Origin: JAHJQZ01 sp963676075
GTDB lineage: Bacteria; Pseudomonadota; Alphaproteobacteria; Rhizobiales; Devosiaceae
DNA: 64,000 nt
Reading direction: 5' to 3'
NCBI GenBank assembly: GCA_963676075.2
Contig: CAXXNZ010000013.1
Coordinates: 372,001 to 436,000 of the forward strand
The translations under genes and the position numbers were made by a program. Numbering within the stretch: position 1 is the first letter of the stretch; each line of letters begins with the position of its first letter. The notes below the pieces were generated by a model, which saw only the letters and a list, made by a program, of their open reading frames with translations, had not been told where the DNA came from and ran no database searches. Of the stretch, positions 14,490-23,509 are shown in pieces.

Positions 14490-15503
14490 TTACTCTGCGG
14501 CGGCGCGCGCTTCTGCGAGCCAGCCATCGACGGCAGCCTGGTGGTCGGCGATCCAGGCAGTGGCCTGCGCCTCGATGTCGTCGTCGCCTTCATTCATCTG
14601 CGCATTCTGGGCATAGATGTCTTCGACGGGAATACGAACGACGTTGAGGATCTTTTCAACCGCCGGATTGGCCGCGATGAAGGCATCATTGGCCACCGGA
14701 AGAATATCGGTTGACGCAAAGCCCATCCGGCACGGATCGGCGACGCAGGAGGCGAGACCCGGAGTCGGATCGGCAACCTCGTAGCCTTCCTTCTCGGGCA
14801 CCTGAATCCACATGACGTCCTTGCCGGGCTTCAGTTCATTCACCGTCCAGTTCGGCGTCCAGGTGTAGAACAGGATGTGCTCACCGGATTCGTAGGCAGC
14901 CACGGCGTCGGCCATGGAGGCGGAGTAGCCGGCCTTGATCGGGTTGATGTAGTCGCCCAGATCATATTCGTCCATGAATTCGCTGATGCGCACTTCGCAG
15001 CCCCAGCCGGGCGGGCAGGCGACCATGTCGGCCTTGCCGTCGCCATTACGGTCGAAAGCTTTCATCACTTCGGGACGCTTGAAGTCGTCGAGCGTCTTGA
15101 TGTCGAATTCGTCGACCGCGGCAGTGTCGACGAGAAAGCCCTGCAGGGCGCCCTTTTCGGCCACCGCACCGACGATGGAGGCGGTGTCCTCGAAAGCCGG
15201 CTTGTAGGTGTCGTGCAGCGGGAACCAGCCATTGACCCACAGGTCCATGTCGCCCTGGGCGACCGACTGATAGAACACCGGAACGTCGAGCGTGGTCGGA
15301 CCGTCGACCGAATAGCCGAGCTCTTCGAAAAGCTGCTTGTAGACTTCAGCCTGGAACCAGCCGGTGTCCCAGGTGGCCTGGCCCATCTTGATGGTGACGC
15401 CTTCGCCCGGCATATCGCTGGCGGTGGCGGGAAGGGTGGAAAGGCCGGCAGTGCCGGCAACAAGCGCGACAACGGCCGCCATGGTTCGGATCGTATGAGC
15501 CAT
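14490..15503 (-). CDS. proX: Glycine betaine/L-proline ABC transporter, substrate-binding protein
   Basis: Periplasmic binding protein, 337 aa, with a type I signal peptide (cleavage near TLPATAS) and no lipobox. ProX-family sequences are clear: DGKADMVACPPGWGCEV, FYTWTPNWTVNELKPGKDV, and a C-terminal helix region LNVVRIPVEDIYAQNAQM. Tryptophans in the WTPNW region suit a quaternary-amine cage. The start at 15503 has GGAGA upstream on the minus strand; an in-frame upstream start lacks support. Third gene of proV-proW-proX, separated from proW by 107 bp. Likely role is osmoprotectant uptake. Confidence 0.93.
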   Translation of the reverse strand: MAHTIRTMAAVVALVAGTAGLSTLPATASDMPGEGVTIKMGQATWDTGWFQAEVYKQLFEELGYSVDGPTTLDVPVFYQSVAQGDMDLWVNGWFPLHDTYKPAFEDTASIVGAVAEKGALQGFLVDTAAVDEFDIKTLDDFKRPEVMKAFDRNGDGKADMVACPPGWGCEVRISEFMDEYDLGDYINPIKAGYSASMADAVAAYESGEHILFYTWTPNWTVNELKPGKDVMWIQVPEKEGYEVADPTPGLASCVADPCRMGFASTDILPVANDAFIAANPAVEKILNVVRIPVEDIYAQNAQMNEGDDDIEAQATAWIADHQAAVDGWLAEARAAAE

Positions 15504-15610
15504 TTTAGGTCTCCGTTTCTTGGTTGCGTATTTAAAGAGGGCGCGCACCAATGCGCGGCGCAAAATGCACCCTCAAGGGTCGGGCATGATGCCCGGCGAA
15601 AAGGCGGTCG

Positions 15611-16525
15611 TCAGACCGCCTTGTCTGAATCGATCTTCTGCCCGCGGAACAGGGCCTTGAACGCCTCGAGAAGCGAGGTTTTGTTCTCCGAGGGCTCTGC
15701 GAACCCCTGGGTGATGCGGTCGAGCACGATCGCCAGAATGACGATGCCGACACCGCCCGCGGTCGCCTGGCCGACATTGAGGCGGCCAAGTCCGGTATTG
15801 ACGACAAGACCAAGCCCGCCCGCGCCGATCAGCGCGGCGATGACCACCATGGACATGGCGAGCATCAGCGTCTGGTTAAGACCCGCCATGATGGTGCGCA
15901 TGGCCAAAGGCACCTGCACCTCGATGAGGGTCTGGGAATAGGTGGCCCCGAAAGCGCCCGCCGCCTCGATCAGGTCCTCGCGAACATTACGTATTCCGAG
16001 ATTGGTCATGCGGATGATGGGCGGCAGGGCGAAAATGATCGTGGCGATAATGCCGGGCGTCATACCGACGCCGAACAGCATGACGATCGGCACGAGATAA
16101 ACGAAACTCGGGACGGTCTGCATGATGTCGAGGATCGGCCGGATGACCTTCCAGGCCGTGTTCGACTTGGAAACCAGAATACCGATGGGCACGCCGATCA
16201 CGGTGCAGAACAGCACCGCCGTGATGATCATGGCCAGGGTTGTCATGGTCTCCGGCCACAGCTCGATCATGTCGATGAAGAAGAAGCCGAGTACGGTGAT
16301 GATCCCCATGGTCCGTCCGACGGCGCGCCAGGCGATGAGTGCGAACACCAAGGTGATCACCAGCATGGGCATCCAGGCGAAAAACGCGTCGAATGTCTGA
16401 AGGACGTGGGTGACCGGAACCTGAATAGCCCGGAAAAATGGGCGGAAATTGGGGACGAGGAAGCCACGCACGAACGTGTTGACCCAGTCCTCAAAGGGAA
16501 TGACGAGAAAATCGGAGGGATTCAT
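15611..16525 (-). CDS. proW: Glycine betaine/L-proline ABC transporter, permease
   Basis: Inner-membrane permease, 304 aa, with about six to seven hydrophobic helices. The EAA loop that docks the ATPase is visible as EAAGAFGATYSQTLIEV, about two thirds along. The first 40 residues (FEDWVNTFVRGFLVPNFR) are typical of ProW proteins. The ATG overlaps the end of proV by four bases (ATGA), so proV and proW are translationally coupled. Works with ProV and ProX to import betaine or proline. Confidence 0.93.
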   Translation of the reverse strand: MNPSDFLVIPFEDWVNTFVRGFLVPNFRPFFRAIQVPVTHVLQTFDAFFAWMPMLVITLVFALIAWRAVGRTMGIITVLGFFFIDMIELWPETMTTLAMIITAVLFCTVIGVPIGILVSKSNTAWKVIRPILDIMQTVPSFVYLVPIVMLFGVGMTPGIIATIIFALPPIIRMTNLGIRNVREDLIEAAGAFGATYSQTLIEVQVPLAMRTIMAGLNQTLMLAMSMVVIAALIGAGGLGLVVNTGLGRLNVGQATAGGVGIVILAIVLDRITQGFAEPSENKTSLLEAFKALFRGQKIDSDKAV

Positions 16526-17796
16526 CGGTTGGATTTCTCCTCCATGGTGCCATCTTCTTGGGTGTCGGCCGCGTTTTCGCCGCCCTCTGTCGCGTCCGGG
16601 TCTTCCTCGGGCTCGGGCTCGGGCTCGGGATCGGCGCTCAAGTGTTCGAAGATCGAGTTCGGCTCGACGGAGCCGACAAGCTTGCCGTCTTCGTCGGTCA
16701 CGGCGAGAAGAACGCCGGACTGCGCGGCGCCGTACATTTCGTTGATGTAGGATTCTTCCGATACGCTGGGCGTTTCGGCTTCCATAAGGTCATCGACGAG
16801 CGTGTCAGGCTTGGCCTGCGTCAGCGCTTCGCGGGTGACGATGCCCGATAGCATGCCATCCTTGTCGACGACATGGGCGGAGTCGACCCCGGCCGAATCC
16901 ATGACGGCCAGCGAGCGGATGGCATTGGTGTGAAGCGGAATGTGGTCGGCATCCTGCGCGATATCCGATGCGGTGAAGACGCGGGAGCGGTCGACATCGG
17001 AGACGAAGGCGCGCACGTAATCGTCGGCTGGATTGGACACGATGTCCTGGGCCGTGCCGACCTGCACGAAGGCGCCGTCCTTCATGATGGCGATGCGGTC
17101 ACCCAGAAGCAGGGCTTCGTTGAGATCGTGCGTGATGAAAATGATGGTTTTCTTGAGCTCCCTTTGCAGCACGATCAGCTCATCCTGCATCTCGCGCCGG
17201 ATCAGGGGGTCAAGTGCGCTAAAGGGCTCGTCCATCAACAGGATTTCGGGATCGGTGGCGAGACCTCGTGCGAGGCCCACGCGCTGCTGCATGCCACCGG
17301 AAAGCTGGTCCGGAAAGGAATCTGCATGATCCTGAAGGCCAACGCGTGACAAGGCCGCGATGGCTGCCTCCCGCCGCTCGTCCTTCTTCACGCCCCTGAC
17401 TTTCAGGCCAAATGCCACGTTCTCCGCAACGGTTTTGTGCGGGAACAGGGCAAAGTGCTGAAACACCATGGTGATTTCGCGGCGGCGGATCGAGCGCAGA
17501 CGCTTGGCGTTGCACTTCGCAACGTTATCCTCACCGATAAAGATATTCCCCAGGGTTGCCGGGATAAGGCCGTTCAGCGTTCTGACCAGGGTGGATTTTC
17601 CGGAGCCCGAGAGCCCCATGATAACGAAAATTTCGCCTTCGTTGACTTCGAAGCTTACGTCGTTGACGCCAACCGTTACGCCAATCTCACGAAAAATCTC
17701 GTCTTTGGATCGCCCCTGCTTGAGAAGCGCGAGGCCTTCGCCTCGTTGGTCGCTAAACAGCTTGGAGACGTTTTGGACTTTCATCTTTGTCGTCAT
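16522..17796 (-). CDS. proV: Glycine betaine/L-proline ABC transporter, ATPase with CBS domains
   Basis: ABC ATPase of 424 aa energising the ProVWX importer. Walker A GLSGSGKST is at 61-69, signature LSGGMQQ at 165-171 and Walker B LLMDEP at 186-191. A C-terminal pair of CBS-type segments (about 270-395) is expected to sense ionic strength, as in OpuA. The last 40 residues form an unusual acidic, Glu/Pro-rich tail (ADPEPEPEPEEDPD). Start at 17796 gives MTTKMKVQNV; a second ATG four codons later is possible, and neither has a strong ribosome-binding site. First gene of the operon. Confidence 0.93.
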   Translation of the reverse strand: MTTKMKVQNVSKLFSDQRGEGLALLKQGRSKDEIFREIGVTVGVNDVSFEVNEGEIFVIMGLSGSGKSTLVRTLNGLIPATLGNIFIGEDNVAKCNAKRLRSIRRREITMVFQHFALFPHKTVAENVAFGLKVRGVKKDERREAAIAALSRVGLQDHADSFPDQLSGGMQQRVGLARGLATDPEILLMDEPFSALDPLIRREMQDELIVLQRELKKTIIFITHDLNEALLLGDRIAIMKDGAFVQVGTAQDIVSNPADDYVRAFVSDVDRSRVFTASDIAQDADHIPLHTNAIRSLAVMDSAGVDSAHVVDKDGMLSGIVTREALTQAKPDTLVDDLMEAETPSVSEESYINEMYGAAQSGVLLAVTDEDGKLVGSVEPNSIFEHLSADPEPEPEPEEDPDATEGGENAADTQEDGTMEEKSNR

Positions 17797-18600
17797 GGCA
17801 TGGTACCTACAGTGCGGGGGTCGGAATTGGAACCCTTGGGCCCGGCAAACGGAGATGAAACGGGTATAGGGGAGGGCTCGGCGTTGTTTTTTTCTAGCCA
17901 GGCCAATCCACGCCGTCTTTGGTATCCTACTGATTTTAAATACATAAATTTCTAACCGCCCTCACCTGGGGCTCGCGCTTGCCCGTCGTCATATTTATCC
18001 GACAAAAAGAAGGATTCTCGGTCCTGATCGCTGGATGCGAGGCAAAACTGGCTAATTTGTCGCAGGCTGAAATGTCTGAATCAGTTGCCGTTTCGGCGCC
18101 AACGACCATTCCGCTCGCACTGGCCCGAGGTTCTGCGTTGAAGTCGTTGGGCTGCTTCAGACCGGACTGAAATGTCAGGAGTGGGTCGCAAGTAACGTCG
18201 GCTTTCAACTGGCCAACCAACTAACCTTCAGGGCCGAATTGGGGCGCGAAGCCGTCGTTCACGTCCCCCCTCGATGTCAGTTCCCGACTTCCGCCGCCGG
18301 CGGATCGACCCGAGTACAACCGGTGGCCTGTTCATCGTCGAATACGCACCGATGCTTATCTCGCCGCGCGCCGACCGCTGACGGGCGTTTCGGGCGAGCA
18401 AACACCATAGCGCTTGCGCCAGCAGGCTTGCTGATTCTGCCTGCAAGAAATCACTGCAATTCTGTCATCTCCGTTCATTCCGGCTTCAAGAGCATTCAAT
18501 TTCGCTCGGAAATGAAAGAAAATGCGTGTGAATGATTGACAGACTGAGGCTCCCATGAGCATTTCCGGTCACATCCAGTTCGGTGAACGACGAGGCGGCT
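17797..18600. other. 804-bp divergent intergenic region
   Basis: Separates proV (minus) from the aldolase/dehydrogenase gene (plus). An AT-rich patch at 17930-17955 (TGATTTTAAATACATAAAT) stands out in GC-rich surroundings and is a plausible place for the proV promoter, though exact boxes cannot be assigned. No convincing gene: short frames here lack ribosome-binding sites or family features. It is long enough for an undetected small RNA. Confidence 0.45.
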
Positions 18601-20694
18601 ATGACACATTCCACCCCCATTCAGAACCTCTGGGACGATGCCAAAGCGGACGCGATGAGCGAGTCCGAAAAACTGCTGTACCGTTCCAATCTGCTCGGCT
18701 CGGATAAGCGCATCACCAATTACGGCGGCGGCAACACCTCGGCCAAGGTGACCGAGCGCGACCCGCTGACAGGCGGCGAGGTCGAAGTGCTGTGGGTCAA
18801 GGGGTCGGGCGGCGATCTCGGGTCGATGAAACGCGACGGGTTTGCAACGCTCTACATGGAAAAGCTGCGTGCCCTGAAATCCATCTACAAGGGCCTCCAT
18901 ATGGAGGACGAGATGGTGGGGTATCTGCCTCACTGCACTTTCGATCTCAATCCACGCGCTGCTTCGATCGACACGCCGCTTCATGCCTTCGTGCCCAAAA
19001 ACCACGTCGATCACATGCATCCGGACGCCATCATCGCCATCGCGGCGGCGAAGAACTCCAAGGAACTGACAGCGGACATCTTCGGCGGCGAGATCGGCTG
19101 GCTGCCCTGGAAGCGTCCGGGCTTCGAACTCGGCCTTTGGCTCGAGAAATTCTGTCTCGAAAACCCCGAGGCCAAGGGCGTCGTGCTCGAAAGCCACGGG
19201 CTGTTCACCTGGGCCGACGACGCCGGCGACTGCTATCGCCTGACCATCGACATCATCCAGCGCGCCACCGATTGGTTTGCGGCCAAGACCGATGGCAAAC
19301 CGGCGTTCGGCGGCCCGGTGCATGAAAGCCTGCCGCCGACCGAGCGCCGCGCCGTTGCGGCGCGGCTGATGCCGGCGATCCGCGGCATGATCTCGGGCAA
19401 ACAGCACATGGTCGGGTACTTCGACGATAGCGAAGCGGTGCTCGAGTTCGTCAATTCCAGCAACATGCCGCCGCTCGCCGCGCTCGGCACCTCTTGTCCC
19501 GACCATTTCCTCAGGACCAAGATCCGGCCGCTGGTCGTCGCCTTCGATCCGGCGAAAAACAATCTCGACGAGGTGCTGGCCGGTCTCGGCGCTCAGATCG
19601 CGGCCTATCGCGAAGATTACGCCGCCTATTACCAGCGCTGCAAACACGACAATTCGCCGGCCATCCGCGACCCGAATGCCGTTGTCTATCTCGTGCCCGG
19701 CGTCGGCATGATCACCTTCGCCAAGGACAAGGCGACGGCGCGCATTTCCGGCGAGTTCTACGTCAACGCCATCAATGTCATGCGTGGCGCCTCTTCGGTA
19801 TCCGAATATGTCGGACTCCCCGAGCAGGAAGCCTTCGACATCGAGTACTGGCTGCTCGAAGAGGCCAAGCTCCAGCGCATGCCCAGACCCAAGAGCCTTG
19901 CCGGGCGCGTGGCGCTGATCACTGGCGGCGCTGGCGGCATTGGCTCGGCCACGGCCGAGAAATATCTGGCCGAGGGCGCCTGCGTCATGCTGGCCGATAT
20001 CAGCGACGATGCTCTTGCCGCGACCGCCGATGCTCTCAGCGCCCGTTACGGCACGGACGTGGTCCGCACGGTCAATGTTAATGTCACCGACGAAGCAGCG
20101 GTGGCGCGCGGTTTTGCCGAAAGCGCCGTGGAGTTCGGCGGTATCGACATCCTTGTCTCCAATGCGGGCATCGCCTCTTCAGCCCCCGTCGAGGACACCT
20201 CTCTGGAGCTGTGGAACAGGAACATGGACATCCTGTCGACCGGCTATTTCCTTGTCAGCCGCGAGGCGTTCAGGCTGATGCGGACGCAGGGCATCGGCGG
20301 TGCGGTGGTGTTCATCTCCTCGAAAAACGGCCTTGCCGCCAGCCCCAATGCCTCGGCCTATTGCACTGCCAAGGCTGCCGAAATTCATCTCGCCCGCTGC
20401 CTGGCGCTCGAAGGCGCCGAGGCCGGTATCCGCGTCAATGTCGTCAATCCCGATGCCGTGCTGCGCGGCTCGAAGATCTGGGAGGGCGAGTGGCTCGAAC
20501 AGCGTGCCTCGACCTACAAGACCGATAAGGAGGGACTTGAGGAGATGTACAGGCAGCGGTCCCTGCTGAAACGCTCCGTCCTTCCCGAGGACATCGCCGA
20601 GGCCGCCTATTTCCTTGCTTCGGACCTGTCGGCGAAATCGACCGGCAACATCATCAATGTCGATGCCGGTAACAAGGAATCCTTCACGCGCTGA
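18601..20694 (+). CDS. Bifunctional rhamnulose-1-phosphate aldolase / short-chain dehydrogenase
   Basis: Fusion enzyme, 697 aa. Residues 1-410 are a class II aldolase domain with predicted zinc ligands His138 and His140 (NHVDHMH) and His199 (LESHGLF). Residues 430-697 are a short-chain dehydrogenase with the nucleotide motif TGGAGGIG near 441-448 and the catalytic pair Tyr587/Lys591 (YCTAK). Such proteins split rhamnulose-1-phosphate into dihydroxyacetone phosphate and L-lactaldehyde and oxidise the latter. The ATG at 18601 is preferred; a GTG six codons earlier is possible. No rhamnose isomerase, kinase or transporter lies nearby, so the substrate could also be another deoxy-sugar. Confidence 0.88.
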   Translation: MTHSTPIQNLWDDAKADAMSESEKLLYRSNLLGSDKRITNYGGGNTSAKVTERDPLTGGEVEVLWVKGSGGDLGSMKRDGFATLYMEKLRALKSIYKGLHMEDEMVGYLPHCTFDLNPRAASIDTPLHAFVPKNHVDHMHPDAIIAIAAAKNSKELTADIFGGEIGWLPWKRPGFELGLWLEKFCLENPEAKGVVLESHGLFTWADDAGDCYRLTIDIIQRATDWFAAKTDGKPAFGGPVHESLPPTERRAVAARLMPAIRGMISGKQHMVGYFDDSEAVLEFVNSSNMPPLAALGTSCPDHFLRTKIRPLVVAFDPAKNNLDEVLAGLGAQIAAYREDYAAYYQRCKHDNSPAIRDPNAVVYLVPGVGMITFAKDKATARISGEFYVNAINVMRGASSVSEYVGLPEQEAFDIEYWLLEEAKLQRMPRPKSLAGRVALITGGAGGIGSATAEKYLAEGACVMLADISDDALAATADALSARYGTDVVRTVNVNVTDEAAVARGFAESAVEFGGIDILVSNAGIASSAPVEDTSLELWNRNMDILSTGYFLVSREAFRLMRTQGIGGAVVFISSKNGLAASPNASAYCTAKAAEIHLARCLALEGAEAGIRVNVVNPDAVLRGSKIWEGEWLEQRASTYKTDKEGLEEMYRQRSLLKRSVLPEDIAEAAYFLASDLSAKSTGNIINVDAGNKESFTR

Positions 20695-20739
20695 GGTGTG
20701 CCCGGCCACCTTATCCCGAGGCGCCGGGCAGGGGCCTGA

Positions 20740-22044
20740 TTACATGCCCGGCATCGGGCCGATCTTCTGCTTGAGCGCGGTGATCCGGCCGTAGCTCCGC
20801 TCGATCTGCGTCGCCAGGTCCGGATCCGCTTTTGCCGCCGCGATCAGCACGTCGGCGATGTGGCGGGCAAATGCGGGCGGATCCTTGCCCGGGGCGGAAA
20901 ACAGCAGGATATCGGCCCCGGCAGCGACGGCCTTGACCACGGCGGTGTCCGTGCCGAATTCCTTGGTGATTGCGCCCATGTTCATGTCGTCGGTGACCAC
21001 CACGCCCTGATAGCCGAGACCTTGCCGCAATTCGCCGTCGATCCAGCCTTTCGACAGCGTCGCCGGAAAGTCTGCGGTCTGATCCTGCCGGCTGTTGGCG
21101 TTGGTCAGATGTCCGACCATGACCATGTCGATCATCCCGGGCGTGCCGATCAGTTTCCGGTAGGGCAACAGCTCGACGTCCCTGTTCCATGTTCCGGTGA
21201 TGTCGACGAAGCCCTTGTGGGTGTCCTTGGTCGATGAACCGTGGCCGGGGAAGTGTTTTGGCGCCGTCAGCACACCGGCCTTGTGGTGGGCGGCGATGAA
21301 GGCTTCGGCATAGTCGGTCACAACGTCCGGGTCCGCGCCATAAGAGCGTCCGAGCTTGCCGATGACGGGATTGTCGGGATTGACGTTAACGTCGACAACC
21401 GGCCCGAAGTTAAGATTGAACCCATACTCGGCCAGTCCCTCGGCCATGCGGGAATAGGCCTCTTCCGCCTCGGGCGGTGTCATCGCCGCGACGACTTTTT
21501 CCGCCGATGGCAGCTGCGGAAATCCCATTTTGGCGGTCAGGCGTTGCACCTGCCCGCCTTCCTGGTCGATGGCAATGAATGGCGGCAATCCGGCCGGGGC
21601 TTTCTGCCTCAGCGCACGGTTGATGGCAGCGGCGGCGTCAAGCGAAGCGATATTGTACTTGAAGTAGATGACGCCGCCGATTGCGCCACTGGCGACCAGC
21701 CGCTCCGCGCCGGCTGCTGAGGCGGGGCTGTCGCCGGAAAATCCGAACATTAGCATCTGGCCGATCTTGGCGCGAAGCGCCTGTTCATCCGCACGCGCCA
21801 TGACCGTTTCGGCAACCGCCGGATTTGGCGCGGGCGCGGGCACCGGCGCACGCGTCGCCTGTTCCACCCTGGCCGGTGGACCGCCTGGCACAACCGCGCC
21901 GCCCGTGCCGTTTACGGTTGCAGCATCGGCCTGCGCGACAAGGTGCGGCGCAGGCGTTGCGTCGGCCAGAGCCGGCCCGGTCGGGGCCATTGCAGTGATC
22001 AGCAGGCAAGCCAGAGTGGAAACGAGCGGAGATGAGAGCCTCAT
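20740..22044 (-). CDS. Exported glycoside hydrolase family 3 protein (NagZ-like)
   Basis: A 434-aa GH3 enzyme. The NagZ-type catalytic loop KHFPGHGSSTKDTHKG supplies the Asp-His acid/base pair, and TDDMNMGA supplies the nucleophile Asp. FIAIDQEGGQVQRL is a further family motif. Unlike classical cytoplasmic NagZ, it begins with a clear signal peptide (cleavage near PALADA) followed by an Ala/Pro-rich linker to about residue 85, so it likely acts in the periplasm on muropeptides or other N-acetylhexosaminides. AAAGGA lies 5 bases before the ATG. It is convergent with the preceding gene. Confidence 0.87.
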   Translation of the reverse strand: MRLSSPLVSTLACLLITAMAPTGPALADATPAPHLVAQADAATVNGTGGAVVPGGPPARVEQATRAPVPAPAPNPAVAETVMARADEQALRAKIGQMLMFGFSGDSPASAAGAERLVASGAIGGVIYFKYNIASLDAAAAINRALRQKAPAGLPPFIAIDQEGGQVQRLTAKMGFPQLPSAEKVVAAMTPPEAEEAYSRMAEGLAEYGFNLNFGPVVDVNVNPDNPVIGKLGRSYGADPDVVTDYAEAFIAAHHKAGVLTAPKHFPGHGSSTKDTHKGFVDITGTWNRDVELLPYRKLIGTPGMIDMVMVGHLTNANSRQDQTADFPATLSKGWIDGELRQGLGYQGVVVTDDMNMGAITKEFGTDTAVVKAVAAGADILLFSAPGKDPPAFARHIADVLIAAAKADPDLATQIERSYGRITALKQKIGPMPGM

Positions 22045-22333
22045 GACAGTCCTTTCGTGGCACCAACCAGCAAGTCTACGGCAAGCCCTGCCGCGTCAAG
22101 TCATCGTCCTGTGTTATCCGCCAATCCTGGCCTCGATGTGATCGGCGATCGCGCCTATGCGCGATCCGCTCTCCACCGGAACGCTTGCGCCGCTTGGTGC
22201 CGCCGAGCCCCCGGCAGGCGCTTTCCTTTTGCCGTCCGCTCTTGTCCTTGCCCTGCCTCCCCATGCTAGATAGGACTTGCGGGCGGCCGGGCGTGCGCGT
22301 TCGCCTTTGCGGGAAAACTGGGACGCGGAAAAC

Positions 22334-23473
22334 ATGACCGATCTCAAGCAGTGGACCGAAACGGCCAGTTCGTGGCTCTCCCTCATGCCAGACTGGCTGG
22401 TGACGACAGTGCTCTACGTGGTCTGTCTCGCCGCCGCCTTTTTCATCCATCGGTTCATCCACTCCAATATCACCAAGCTGGTTGCCGAGCGCGGATTGTT
22501 CTGGCGTTCGCTGGTCTCCAGGACCTATCTGGCCGGCCAACTCGGCATGTTGTGCATCGGACTGGCCGTGGCGACCTCCCTCGCGCCGCTTCAGTCCACG
22601 GGCGTCAACATTGCTGGCAAGATCCTTGTCGTCGGCCTGATTGCCATCGCCTTTCTCGGCGCCCGGACAGCGCTCCACATCTGGACGACGCTGCATCTGA
22701 GGCGCTTCACGCTCGATTCGGACGACAATCTCGCGGCCCGCCAGCACGTCACCCAGATCCGCATCCTCAAGCGCACAGCCGACACGCTGCTCATCGTCGT
22801 CGGCATCGCCTCCATGCTTATGACCTTCGATGGTGTGCGCCAATATGGCGTCTCGCTGCTCGCCTCGGCCGGGGCAGCCGGTCTCGTCGTTGGTCTTGCC
22901 CTGCAGCCGCTGCTCAAGAACCTATTCGCCGGCATTCAGCTCGCCATCACCCAGCCGATTCGCATCGACGACGTGCTGGTGGTCGAGGGCGAGTGGGGCC
23001 GGGTCGAGGAGATATCCTCAACCTATGTCGTGGTGCGCATCTGGGACATGCGACGGCTGATCCTGCCGCTGAGCTATTTCATCGAACAGCCGGTCGAGAA
23101 CTGGACGCGCGAGGGCTCCCAGATCATCGGTTCGGTGCCGCTCCATCTCGATTACACCGCCCCCATCGACGCCATCCGCAAGAAGGCGCGCGAACTGGTC
23201 GAAGGCTCCAAGCTCTGGGACGGCCAGGTTTTTGGCGTTCAGGTCACCGATGCCACCTCGTCGACCATCACCGTCAGGACCATCGCCACCTCACGCAATT
23301 CATCGGATGCCTGGGATCTCAGATGCATGCTGCGCGAGGAATTGATCCGTTTCCTGCAGAACGAGTACCCCGAGGCCTTGCCGCGTAACCGCTCGATGGT
23401 TGTCGGCAAACAGGGCAACGACATGCTCGCCGCGGCGGTTGGCGCCGATGCCGAACAGCTCGGCGGCGAGTAG
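22334..23473 (+). CDS. Mechanosensitive ion channel, MscS family
   Basis: Membrane channel of 379 aa that opens on membrane tension and releases solutes after hypo-osmotic shock. About four hydrophobic helices (16-40, 75-95, 103-120, 155-200) are followed by the pore-lining region GAAGLVVGLALQPLLKNLFA and the beta domain with IDDVLVVEGEWGRVEEI. The ATG at 22334 is chosen because it opens on MTDLKQWTET just before the first helix; the longer frame upstream is GC-rich shadow. Together with ProVWX and the BCCT gene it points to osmotic adaptation. Confidence 0.9.
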   Translation: MTDLKQWTETASSWLSLMPDWLVTTVLYVVCLAAAFFIHRFIHSNITKLVAERGLFWRSLVSRTYLAGQLGMLCIGLAVATSLAPLQSTGVNIAGKILVVGLIAIAFLGARTALHIWTTLHLRRFTLDSDDNLAARQHVTQIRILKRTADTLLIVVGIASMLMTFDGVRQYGVSLLASAGAAGLVVGLALQPLLKNLFAGIQLAITQPIRIDDVLVVEGEWGRVEEISSTYVVVRIWDMRRLILPLSYFIEQPVENWTREGSQIIGSVPLHLDYTAPIDAIRKKARELVEGSKLWDGQVFGVQVTDATSSTITVRTIATSRNSSDAWDLRCMLREELIRFLQNEYPEALPRNRSMVVGKQGNDMLAAAVGADAEQLGGE

Positions 23474-23509
23474 GCTTTCCGGCACCCAGCACACCATGGC
23501 GGCGACCTG

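Noticed and set aside
18583..18600. GTG at 18583 as start of the aldolase/dehydrogenase
   Set aside because: No ribosome-binding site before it; the ATG at 18601 gives the usual family N-terminus and has purine-rich sequence upstream.
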